Shown here piece by piece: positions 32,544 through 40,161 of a DNA stretch of 42,299 nucleotides; position 1 is the first letter of the stretch; every line of letters starts with the position of its first letter. The stretch covers positions 1 through 42,299 of the forward strand of contig NZ_JAHKRM010000057.1 of assembly GCF_019396345.1 (NCBI RefSeq), written 5' to 3'. The position numbers were made by a program, and so were the translations under genes. The notes below the pieces were generated by a model. The model was not told where the DNA came from. It did not search any database and was given only the letters and a program-made list of their open reading frames with translations. The stretch comes from Nonomuraea guangzhouensis (GTDB taxonomy: Bacteria; Actinomycetota; Actinomycetes; Streptosporangiales; Streptosporangiaceae).

Positions 32544-33698
32544 ATGAGGCCACGTGTGAAACCCACGCTCCGGCGGATCGTCCGTGACGAGCGGACCTTG
32601 CAGTTGGGGGCGCATCCGCTGCGTTCCGTGCTGGTGACGGGCTCGGAGCATCAGTGGGTGGCGGGGCTCGACGGCACCCGCGAGCTGGGGCAGGTTCTGC
32701 GTGACGGCGCCGACGCGGGACTGGGCGAGGCGGACTGCCGGGCGCTGCTGGATCGGCTCGCCGAGCGGGGGGTGCTGGATGACGCGGCGGTCCCGCCCGT
32801 TCGCCTTTCTCTCGGTGAGCGTGATCGTCTGGCTCCCGATCTGGATGTCCTCGATCTGGCCGGTGACGGGGCCGAGGTGTTCGCCCGGCGGCGGCGGGCG
32901 CGGGTGCGGGTCTACGGGGCCGGGCGGGTGGGGGCGCAGGTGGTGGGGCTGCTGGCGGCGAGCGGTGTCGGGGCGATCCGCGTCTTCGACGAGGGTCCGG
33001 TACGACCCTGTGACCTCGCGCCTGGTGGACTGACGTGGTCGGAGCTGGGGATGAGCCGCCAGGACGGGGCGGTGGCGCTCGCCCGACGCCTCACCTCCGG
33101 CGCCCCGCCACCCCCGAACACGCCGCCCCCGGACATAGTGGCCCCGGCCGACGACTCCGCGATTCCCGGGACGCCCTCGATGCCAGCGACGAATGCGCAG
33201 GCCGGTGGTCCCTTCCTGGGCGACGGCTACGACCGTCCCGATCTGGTGGTCCTGGCACCGGTCGCCCCGCTGGACGGCGTGCTGGTCAACGAGTTGACCG
33301 AGCTCGGCATCCCCCACCTGCTCGTGTCCGCGTTCGAGGGTCACGGGTCCGTGGGGCCGCTCGTCCTTCCCGGCGAGACCGCCTGCCTGCACTGCCTCGA
33401 CCTGACCAGGCGCGATGCCGACCCCGCGTGGCCCATCGTCACCGCGCGACTGGGCGGCTACCCGCCCGGCGAGATCGCCTGCGACACGACCATGGCCACG
33501 CTGGTGGCGGCCTCGGCCACGGGCCACGCGCTCGCTCACATCGACGGACGCGACCCTGTTGTGACCAATGGCACATTGGACATCATGCCTGATTGGCGAT
33601 GGAAAACCAGGTCATGGATACAGCAACCGCAATGTCGTTGTATGCGAAACCATCCCTATCGCCCAGAATGGTCATGTCAGTCACCAGCGATGGGCTGA
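32544..33698 (+). CDS. ThiF-like protein related to TOMM leader-binding cyclodehydratase partners
   Basis: A 384-aa protein of the ThiF/E1-like superfamily. The nucleotide-binding glycine loop is GAGRVG (125-130). Two Cys pairs, C281-x-x-C284 and C364-x-C366, probably bind zinc. Residues about 186-222 are a Pro/Ala-rich insert. The first 100 residues resemble the winged helix-turn-helix that binds leader peptides in azole-forming RiPP systems. No RiPP precursor, YcaO or dehydrogenase gene is seen. The last part (33590-33710) has clearly lower GC, and the tail beyond C366 has no known match, so the 3' end may be altered. The ATG at 32544 is preferred over an upstream TTG at 32526. Confidence 0.72.
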   Translation: MRPRVKPTLRRIVRDERTLQLGAHPLRSVLVTGSEHQWVAGLDGTRELGQVLRDGADAGLGEADCRALLDRLAERGVLDDAAVPPVRLSLGERDRLAPDLDVLDLAGDGAEVFARRRRARVRVYGAGRVGAQVVGLLAASGVGAIRVFDEGPVRPCDLAPGGLTWSELGMSRQDGAVALARRLTSGAPPPPNTPPPDIVAPADDSAIPGTPSMPATNAQAGGPFLGDGYDRPDLVVLAPVAPLDGVLVNELTELGIPHLLVSAFEGHGSVGPLVLPGETACLHCLDLTRRDADPAWPIVTARLGGYPPGEIACDTTMATLVAASATGHALAHIDGRDPVVTNGTLDIMPDWRWKTRSWIQQPQCRCMRNHPYRPEWSCQSPAMG

Positions 33699-33746
33699 CG
33701 ATGGGTCAGGGGAACCTCGAAGGGGGGAAGCGGTGTCTCAGCCAGG

Positions 33747-35096
33747 ATGCCGCGCATCAGTGTGAGCGATCTGCCGCGCCGCGCCGTAACGCGTTCCGCC
33801 AAGCTGGCCACCCTTCCACTCGGCTTCGCCGGCCGTGCCGCCCTGGGGCTCGGCAAGCGGATCGGCGGCAAGCCCGCCGAGATCGTCGCCCAGGAGATCC
33901 AGCAGCGCACGGCCGAGCAGATCTTCAAGGTCCTCGGTGAGCTCAAGGGCGGTGCGATGAAGGTCGGGCAGGCGCTGTCCATCTTCGAGGCGGCCCTTCC
34001 TCAGGAGATCGTCGGGCCCTATCGCGCCACGCTCACCAAACTGCAGGAATCAGCCCCGCCGCTGCCGGTCGCCACGGTCCACAAGGTGCTCACCGAGCAG
34101 CTCGGTGACGGCTGGCGAGACTACTTCGAGTCGTTCGACGACCGGCCGACCGCCGCCGCCTCGATCGGGCAGGTGCACAGGGCGGTCTGGCACGACGGCC
34201 GCGACGTGGCGGTGAAGATCCAATACCCGGGTGCGGGCAAGGCGCTGCTCGGTGACTTCACCCAGCTGGCGCGGCTGGGCAAACTCTTCGGCGTGATGCT
34301 GCCCGGCCTCGACATCAAGGCGGTGCTGGCCGAGCTCCGTGAGCGCATCGCCGAGGAGCTCGACTATCTGCGCGAGGCCGAGGCCCAGCACGGCTTCGCG
34401 CTCGGTTTCCAGGACGACCCCGACTTCCACGTCCCCGACGTGGTCGCCGCCAACGAGATGGTGCTGGTCACGGAGTGGATGGACGGCACTCCCCTGTCCC
34501 GCATCATCGCCGACGGCACCAAGGAGCAGCGCGACCGCGCGGGCCTGCTCTTCGTCCGCTTCCTGTTCTGCTCACCGGCCCGGGTCGGCATGCTGCACGC
34601 CGATCCGCACCCCGGCAACTTCCGCATGCTCGACAACGGCAAGCTGGGCATCCTCGACTTCGGCGCCGTCAACCGCCTGCCGGACGGCTATCCCCGGTCC
34701 TTCGGCCAGCTGACCCGCATCTTCAACCAAGGCGACATGGACAGCGTGGTCGCGGGCCTGCGCGCCGAGGGCTTCATCCGCCCCGACATCGAGGTGGACG
34801 GCGACGCCCTGCGCTCGTTCCTGTCCCCCTACGTCGAGCCGACGGCGGTCGAGGAGTTCACCTTCAGCCGCGAATGGTTCCAGGCCCAGGCGGCCAACGT
34901 CACCGACCTTCGCCCCACGAACGTGGTCCGCCAGCTCAACCTGCCGGTCTCGTACGTGCTCATCCATCGCGTACACGCGGCGGGGGTCGGCGTCCTCTGC
35001 CAGCTGGGCACCACGGCGCGCTTCCGCGACGAGGCGATCCGCTGGGTGCCGGGCTTCGCCGACGACCCCGAGGACGAGGCAGTGCCGGTCAGCTGA
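33747..35096 (+). CDS. UbiB/ABC1 (AarF) family atypical kinase
   Basis: A 449-aa protein of the ABC1/COQ8-like family, related to mycobacterial Rv3197. It has the KxGQ motif (K72-V-G-Q75), the Ala-rich loop AAASIGQVH (136-144), the invariant Lys K157 in VAVKIQYPG, the EELDY region, HADPHPGN (284-291) and the DFG-like LDFGAV (near 304). Kinases of this family act on lipid or quinone metabolism. ATG at 33747; no strong ribosome site. It follows the ThiF-like gene by 48 nt. In related genomes the whiB7/wblC gene lies next to it, but here it is followed by a fragment of a GntR regulator. Confidence 0.9.
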   Translation: MPRISVSDLPRRAVTRSAKLATLPLGFAGRAALGLGKRIGGKPAEIVAQEIQQRTAEQIFKVLGELKGGAMKVGQALSIFEAALPQEIVGPYRATLTKLQESAPPLPVATVHKVLTEQLGDGWRDYFESFDDRPTAAASIGQVHRAVWHDGRDVAVKIQYPGAGKALLGDFTQLARLGKLFGVMLPGLDIKAVLAELRERIAEELDYLREAEAQHGFALGFQDDPDFHVPDVVAANEMVLVTEWMDGTPLSRIIADGTKEQRDRAGLLFVRFLFCSPARVGMLHADPHPGNFRMLDNGKLGILDFGAVNRLPDGYPRSFGQLTRIFNQGDMDSVVAGLRAEGFIRPDIEVDGDALRSFLSPYVEPTAVEEFTFSREWFQAQAANVTDLRPTNVVRQLNLPVSYVLIHRVHAAGVGVLCQLGTTARFRDEAIRWVPGFADDPEDEAVPVS

Positions 35097-35097
35097 G

Positions 35098-35349
35098 CAT
35101 CGCGCGTTGTACGCGGGCTGCGGCAACCCCCTGCTCGTCAGCACCTTGGACGCCCTCCGCGACCAGACCGCGCTGATCTCCGCGGCTGCCTGGGTCCGGG
35201 TGCCGACCTGGGAATCGGAGGCCGAGGAGCACCGTCGGATCCGCCAGGCCGCCCAGTCCGGCTCCGCCCCGGAGGCCGCCGCCCTGCTCCGCGACCACAT
35301 GCGCTGCTTCGTCGACCGCGTCAAGGACAGCGGCGGCCTGGCGGGATAG
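35098..35349 (+). pseudogene. Remnant of a GntR-family (FCD domain) regulator, C-terminal part
   Basis: The frame HRALYAGCGNPLL (from 35098) through the stop at 35349 matches the last helices of FadR-type FCD domains, including EHRRIRQAAQSG. The upstream two-thirds, with the DNA-binding helix-turn-helix, are missing. The remnant begins only about 2 nt after the ABC1 stop codon, so this is likely a junction of two formerly separate pieces. A TTG at 35107 could start a short protein, but it has no ribosome site. The 111 nt after it, to 35460, show no gene. Confidence 0.65.
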
Positions 35350-35460
35350 CAGGCTCGACCGGCGGCGACCAGTCAAGCTCCTGGGCAGCGGACCGGCCAG
35401 AATCTGTCTGGCGGCGGGCCCATCACGATCGGCCGCGCACGGTCGCTCCCGCTCAGCCGA

Positions 35461-36108
35461 TCACGGCCGGTCGAGCAGCGGTCGATCACCGTCCGGTTGG
35501 CGCATTCCTCTGAGCAGGGTGCTCACCCCGTCGGCGAGCACGCGCCCGCCCTCCTCCCGCGAGTCGACGAACCAACCGGGCAGCGGGCTGCGCAGCGAGC
35601 AGGTGAGCTCGATGCTGACGAGGCCGTGGATCGTGGTCCACACCAGATAGGCCATCCGCGTGGGATCTTCCGATCCGGTGGCCCCGATGGCCTCCGTCAG
35701 CAGGCTGAACGTCCGCCCGAGCGCGTCCTGCCGCTGCTCGGGCGAGGGGTCGAAGTCGGGCAGCGGCCGCTCGAACATCAACGCGTAGAGCGCCGGATCG
35801 GCCAGCGCGAACTCCCGGTATCCGCGGGCCACCGCCATGATCCGAGCACGCGGCTCGGCGTGACCGTCGAGCGCGCCCAGCAGCATCTCTTGCAGCACGT
35901 CGAACCCGTACCGATAAACCGCCTCCAGCAGCCCCGCCCGGCCGCCGAAGCACGTGTAGATGCCCATCGTGGACGTCCGCGCCTCCTCGGCGACGCGCCG
36001 GAGCGTCAGGTGCGGCGCCCCTTGCTCGCGGAGGACGCGAACGGCCGCCTCCAGCAGGTCGCCGCGCAGCTCGCCGACTTCTTTCGAGGTGCTTACATCT
36101 CTCGGCAC
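35461..36108 (-). CDS. TetR-family transcriptional regulator
   Basis: A 215-aa repressor with the TetR helix-turn-helix at about 15-60 (LTLRRVAEEARTSTMGIYTCFGGRAGLLEAVY) and a helical ligand domain with the TetR_C-type AYLVWTTIHGLVSIE. GTG at 36108 is the start; AGGG lies upstream. It is divergent from a membrane protein gene, with a perfect palindrome in the gap, so it probably represses that gene and itself. The ligand is unknown. Confidence 0.88.
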   Translation of the reverse strand: MPRDVSTSKEVGELRGDLLEAAVRVLREQGAPHLTLRRVAEEARTSTMGIYTCFGGRAGLLEAVYRYGFDVLQEMLLGALDGHAEPRARIMAVARGYREFALADPALYALMFERPLPDFDPSPEQRQDALGRTFSLLTEAIGATGSEDPTRMAYLVWTTIHGLVSIELTCSLRSPLPGWFVDSREEGGRVLADGVSTLLRGMRQPDGDRPLLDRP

Positions 36109-36127
36109 CCTCTCACCCTAACGGCTC

Positions 36128-36154
36128 ATAACGCGCATGATAACGAGCGTTATC
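36128..36154. promoter_or_regulatory. TetR operator with three ATAACG half-sites
   Basis: GATAACGAGCGTTATC (36139-36154) is a perfect 7-bp dyad with a 2-nt spacer. A third half-site ATAACG stands at 36128-36133, 12 nt before the second. It lies in the 69-nt gap between the divergent genes and is the natural binding site of the TetR protein. Confidence 0.7.
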
Positions 36155-36177
36155 GCCTAACCAGAAGGGACTCCGAG

Positions 36178-36777
36178 ATGCGTTCGTCGGCTCTCTACCG
36201 GGCCACCGCCACGGCCGGGTTCGCCTGCGCCGTGCTGCTGGTGATCAACGTCCTCCGCCGCGGGGGGCTGCTGCCGGAAACCACGCTCACCCACGCCATC
36301 GCCCCCTTCGGGGCGTTGACCGGCTTACTCGCGATCACCGGCCTCTATCTGCTCATTCGCGGCACGGCCGGCCCCCTCGGCCTGATCGGCTACCTGCTCA
36401 ACGCCGCCGGGCTGGCCGGGGCCTACGCGATCGAGTACGCCCTGCACTACGTTTTCCCGCTCCTGGGCACCACGGCGGTGAACGGGCTGCTGGCCGGCGG
36501 CACCGGGCAGGCGTTCCTGGTCACCTCGGTCGTACTGCTGGCGGGGGTGCTGACCTTCAGCGCGGCGGCCCTGCGTGCGGGCACGCTACCGGCCCTCGCG
36601 GTCGTGCTCTACGCCGTCGGCATGATCCCCGGGGCGCTGCGGAACATGGTCCCGGTCCCGGTCTACCTGATCGGCCTGGTGGTGGCGGCGGTGGGAATCG
36701 CCTGGATGTCGGCCCGTCTCTGGTCGGCCCAGGAGGAACCGGCGCTCCTGCCCACCGGACGGCGGATGACCGCTTAG
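36178..36777 (+). CDS. Membrane protein under TetR control, 199 aa
   Basis: A hydrophobic protein with six predicted transmembrane helices (about 10-29, 42-60, 68-85, 100-120, 125-145 and 155-180). It has no conserved charged residues in the helices that would mark a transporter and I cannot name a family; the layout is that of a DUF4386-like integral membrane protein. The ATG at 36178 has AAGGGA 7 nt upstream. It is divergent from the TetR gene and convergent with the fused permease gene, with a strong hairpin between. Confidence 0.75.
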   Translation: MRSSALYRATATAGFACAVLLVINVLRRGGLLPETTLTHAIAPFGALTGLLAITGLYLLIRGTAGPLGLIGYLLNAAGLAGAYAIEYALHYVFPLLGTTAVNGLLAGGTGQAFLVTSVVLLAGVLTFSAAALRAGTLPALAVVLYAVGMIPGALRNMVPVPVYLIGLVVAAVGIAWMSARLWSAQEEPALLPTGRRMTA

Positions 36778-36803
36778 TTCGCCAGCGATATTCAGGGAGC
36801 ACA

Positions 36804-36851
36804 GTGTCCGGTCCCGGTCCCGGCCTCGACAGGAGGCCGGGGATCGGACAC
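36804..36851. terminator. Bidirectional hairpin terminator
   Basis: GTGTCCG (36804-36810) pairs with CGGACAC (36845-36851), and an inner perfect 7-bp stem CGGCCTC/GAGGCCG lies between. It fills the 91-nt gap between two convergent genes and can end both transcripts. No T-tract. Confidence 0.7.
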
Positions 36852-36868
36852 CAGTCCTGCAACCCCAA

Positions 36869-39103
36869 TCACTTGGCAGTCGGTGGCTCGCAAGTGGTCC
36901 CCTTTGCCGGCAGGCGGAGGGACGTGAGGTACCGGTTGGCGTATGAGATGGTGCACCGGTTGCCGGTGAGATAAAGGCCGTGTCCAGATCCGTTGTAACG
37001 GACCGTGGACGAGCCGGGCACTCGGCTCACGATGTCGGCGACGTCCGCGTGATCAGTCCAGGTGCCGGCCCCAAGGAATGGCGGCAGCCGGTCGGCGGGC
37101 AGCGGCTTGGCGGGATTGGTGACCGGCGCCGGCCAGCCCACGCAGCCGAGCGGATGCCAGAGCTCGTTTCCGGCGAAGTTCGGGGAGAGCTGCTGATCGA
37201 GCGCCTTCACCTGCTGGAACTCCTCGTAGCTGGCGAAGCCCAGCCCATCCGTGCAGTGAGTCGCGTCCATGCCCCTGAAGGAGGGAACCTTCTTGCTCTT
37301 CGTGGCTTGCTCAACGTAGTCGGCGAAACCTGAGGCGTCTCCCTTCACGGCCTCGTCGACGGCCCTGGCGAACCGTTGCCAGTTGGGGAAGTCAGGCGCG
37401 GGGCCGGGGCTGATCACATCGGGAGCGGCCGCGACCTTGAAGTCGAATCCGCTGTAGGAGACCTGTGTCCCCTTCACCGGAACGGGCGAATGGTCCGCGG
37501 CCGCGGTGAGGCCACGCCAGACGGCGCCGACGTCACGCCCCCGCAGAGCGCAGGCAGCGCTGGACTCGCACCAGGCGCTGAGCCGGGCGAACTGGCCCTC
37601 GATCGCCGCGTACCTCATCCGCAGGTCAGTAGCATGGTCGGCGAGGTGGTCGACGCTGCCGTCGACGTAGAGCGCGCGGACGGCGCCGGGGAACAGCCGG
37701 GCATAGGTCGTGGCGACGACCCCGCCGTAGGAGGTGGCCAAGAAGCTCAGTTTCTCTTCGCCCAGTGCCACCCGGATCGCCTCGATGTCTCTGGCGACAG
37801 AGCCCGAGTCGAGGTTGTCGAAGTATTCAGGGTCGGCCTTGCGGCACTGCTCAGCGTATTTCCGGTTCTTCGCGGCAAGCCTGTCGTATTCGGGACGATT
37901 GTCGGGCACGGTGATCCAGGCACCGGTGGCGAAGCAGTCGAACGGGATGACGCCCAGGTCGGTGGTATTGCGAGGCTCGAGGGTGACCACGTCGAATTGC
38001 TGTCGCAACTGGGTGAAGTTGCCGCCAGACTTCTTCAGATCGTCGATGCCCGAGCCGCCGGGCCCGCCTGGGACAGCGAACACCGTGCCGATCCTGCGGT
38101 GCGTCCCGGCGACCGGCAGACGGGCGATCCGGATGGAGATCTTCCGGCTCGACGGTTTCGACCAATTCACGGGCACCTGAACCGAGGCGCATTCGAGGTC
38201 GCCGCCGCACGCTTTCCACGGCAGAGTGGAGGCCGCGGCGCTGGACGGGATCGCCGTCACCGCGGCCAGCAGGGCGGCCAGCAGCCCGCCCACGACCAGC
38301 GGCCGGATCCCGCGCCCTCGGACGGCGATCGCTACCGCTCCCGCGGTGAGTGCCACGACCGGGTAGGCGAGCAGCAGGGCGAGGGCCGCGAGCGGGGTGA
38401 GGATGCCCGGTCCGTCCCCGGCGACGATCTGATTCGGCAGGTTTTCCACCATGAAGGAGCCGATCCGCCACCTCCACGGCGACGGCAGCGTCTGCGCCAC
38501 CACCGGGAGCACAAAGAGGATCATGATCAGCGCGACCAGCGAGCCCGCCGTGGAGCGGATCACCGCGCCCAGGCCGAGCCCGACCATGGCGACCAGCGGC
38601 ATGACCGCCCCGGCGACCAGCAGCTCGGCCGCCACTCCCGGATCCGTCAGGGAGGCGCCCAGCGTCCGGCCGTCGAGTAGGACCTGCCCCGCGCGATCTC
38701 CCAGCACGGCCTGCGCGGCGAAGTGCATGGCGAACACCAGCATTTCGCCCGCGACCAGCGTTACGGCCGCCAGCGCCGGGATCTTGGCGAACAGGAACAA
38801 CTGCCGCCTCGGCACGACCACCAGACTCGTGCGGATCAGGCCGGTGGCATGCTCGGAGGTGATCGACAGAGCACCCAGCGCGGCCATCACAAAGTAGGCG
38901 ACCGGTAAGCCGGTGCCCAGCCCCGCACCGACACTGGTGAAGACCAGCCTGTCATCCCCCGCCTGGTTGTCGAAACCGCGAGAAATCATGAACGCTATTC
39001 CGGCGCAGAGCAGCACCGACAGCACCGAGAAGACCAGCAGATACAGGTTGGACCTCAACGTGCGCAGCTTCAGCCACTCGGAGACGATGGTGTCGACCAT
39101 CAC
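36869..39103 (-). CDS. ABC-2 type permease fused to a secreted TAP-like alpha/beta hydrolase
   Basis: A 744-aa fusion. Residues 1-262 are an ABC-2 permease with about six transmembrane helices, beginning VSEWLKLRTLRSNLY. Residues 266-291 (IRPLVVGGLLAALLAAVTAI, then SSAAA) look like a Sec signal peptide with an AxA site. Residues about 292-744 are an alpha/beta hydrolase of the tripeptidyl aminopeptidase group, with AVPGGPGGSG (oxyanion loop), nucleophile S458 in ATSYGG, an acidic residue around 684-687 and H708 in GSGHGLYL. The elbow reads A-T-S-Y-G, with Ala in place of the usual first Gly. GTG at 39103 overlaps the ATPase stop. The fusion could be cleaved to release a secreted enzyme or keep it at the membrane. 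Confidence 0.87.
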   Translation of the reverse strand: MMVDTIVSEWLKLRTLRSNLYLLVFSVLSVLLCAGIAFMISRGFDNQAGDDRLVFTSVGAGLGTGLPVAYFVMAALGALSITSEHATGLIRTSLVVVPRRQLFLFAKIPALAAVTLVAGEMLVFAMHFAAQAVLGDRAGQVLLDGRTLGASLTDPGVAAELLVAGAVMPLVAMVGLGLGAVIRSTAGSLVALIMILFVLPVVAQTLPSPWRWRIGSFMVENLPNQIVAGDGPGILTPLAALALLLAYPVVALTAGAVAIAVRGRGIRPLVVGGLLAALLAAVTAIPSSAAASTLPWKACGGDLECASVQVPVNWSKPSSRKISIRIARLPVAGTHRRIGTVFAVPGGPGGSGIDDLKKSGGNFTQLRQQFDVVTLEPRNTTDLGVIPFDCFATGAWITVPDNRPEYDRLAAKNRKYAEQCRKADPEYFDNLDSGSVARDIEAIRVALGEEKLSFLATSYGGVVATTYARLFPGAVRALYVDGSVDHLADHATDLRMRYAAIEGQFARLSAWCESSAACALRGRDVGAVWRGLTAAADHSPVPVKGTQVSYSGFDFKVAAAPDVISPGPAPDFPNWQRFARAVDEAVKGDASGFADYVEQATKSKKVPSFRGMDATHCTDGLGFASYEEFQQVKALDQQLSPNFAGNELWHPLGCVGWPAPVTNPAKPLPADRLPPFLGAGTWTDHADVADIVSRVPGSSTVRYNGSGHGLYLTGNRCTISYANRYLTSLRLPAKGTTCEPPTAK

Positions 39104-40005
39104 AAGACCCTCCCCGCGCCGAACTCGACGCTATCCTCGGTCAACTCCATGAACGCCTCCTCCAGTGATGCGCTGCGCGGCGTCAGCTCGCTCAGCGCGA
39201 TCCCGCGCGCCAGGGCCAGCTCGCCGATCCGCGTCGCGGAAAGACCACTCACCGACAGTCCACCGTCCTCCTCGCGCACGGTCGCGCCACCCGACCGCAG
39301 CACGTCGGCCAGCGCACGCTGAGCGGCCGCGCGGACCAGCACGCCGCGCTGGAACCGTTCGACCAGCTCGGACATGGTGGTGTCGGCAATCAGCCTGCCG
39401 CGCCCGATGACCACGACATGGTCAGCGGTGAGCGCCATCTCGCCCATCAGGTGGCTGGAGACCAGGACGGTGCGGCCCTCGCCCGCCAGCAGGCGCATCA
39501 GCTCGCGGATCCAGCGGATGCCCTCGGGATCCAGCCCGTTGACCGGCTCGTCGAACATCAGCACCCCGGGATCGCCCAGCAGCGCGGCTGCGATGCCAAG
39601 TCGCTGGCGCATGCCCAGCGAGAACCCGGCGATCCGCCGTCCGGCGACCTCGGCCAGCCCCACCTGCTCCAGCACCTCGCCCACCCGCCCACGACCGATG
39701 CCGTTGCTGCGGGCAAGACACCACAGATGCGCGGCGGCGCTCCGCCCGCCGTGCACCGCGCCCGCGTCGAGCAGCGCACCGACCTCGCGCATCGGCTTTC
39801 TCAGCGCGCCGTACGGCTGACCGGCCACGAGCGAGGTCCCGCTGTCGGGAGCTTCCAGGCCGAGTATCATCCGCATCGTCGTGGACTTGCCCGCGCCGTT
39901 GACTCCGAGGAAACCGGTCACCAGGCCCGGTTTCACCACGAAGGTCAGGTTGTCGACCGCGAGGGCGTCGCCGTACCGCATCGTCAGGCCGGATATTTCG
40001 ATCAT
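39100..40005 (-). CDS. ABC transporter ATP-binding protein (CcmA/DrrA-like)
   Basis: A 301-aa ATPase of the drug/antibiotic or sodium exporter type. Walker A is GVNGAGKS (34-41), the signature SLGMRQRL (129-136) and Walker B VLMFDEP (148-154), with the H-loop SSHLMGE. Residues 220-301 are a C-terminal regulatory region typical of exporter ATPases. The ATG at 40005 is preferred over an upstream extension to 40101. It overlaps the fused permease gene by 4 nt and would drive it. It is divergent from the histidine kinase gene, with 156 nt between them. Confidence 0.9.
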   Translation of the reverse strand: MIEISGLTMRYGDALAVDNLTFVVKPGLVTGFLGVNGAGKSTTMRMILGLEAPDSGTSLVAGQPYGALRKPMREVGALLDAGAVHGGRSAAAHLWCLARSNGIGRGRVGEVLEQVGLAEVAGRRIAGFSLGMRQRLGIAAALLGDPGVLMFDEPVNGLDPEGIRWIRELMRLLAGEGRTVLVSSHLMGEMALTADHVVVIGRGRLIADTTMSELVERFQRGVLVRAAAQRALADVLRSGGATVREEDGGLSVSGLSATRIGELALARGIALSELTPRSASLEEAFMELTEDSVEFGAGRVL

Positions 40006-40110
40006 GAGATTCCCATCGTTCTCGGGTGCCGGCATCCAGCTTCGAGGCGCGGCTCGGATTGCTCCATCGGCCTCGACCCACCCTCGAAGGTGGGATTTCA
40101 CCCCCGCCGT

Positions 40111-40128
40111 GGTAGGGCTGGGCCTACC
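40111..40128. promoter_or_regulatory. Inverted repeat in the ABC/two-component gap
   Basis: GGTAGG (40111-40116), a 6-nt spacer and CCTACC (40123-40128) form a perfect 6-bp dyad. It lies between the divergent ATPase and kinase genes, so it may be a site for the response regulator or part of the promoter. No direct evidence. Confidence 0.4.
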
Positions 40129-40161
40129 GTCTTCGCGGTGCCGAGCAGGCAGAATGCTGGC

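Noticed and set aside
31932..33539. Long minus-strand open frame of 535 codons over the hydratase and ThiF-like genes
   Set aside because: An Arg/His/Pro-rich shadow caused by high GC; the real genes in other frames have clear motifs.
33593..33940. Plus-strand frame over the ThiF-like 3' end and ABC1 start as a separate small gene
   Set aside because: The translated product has no known features and the frame lies across the ends of two better supported genes.
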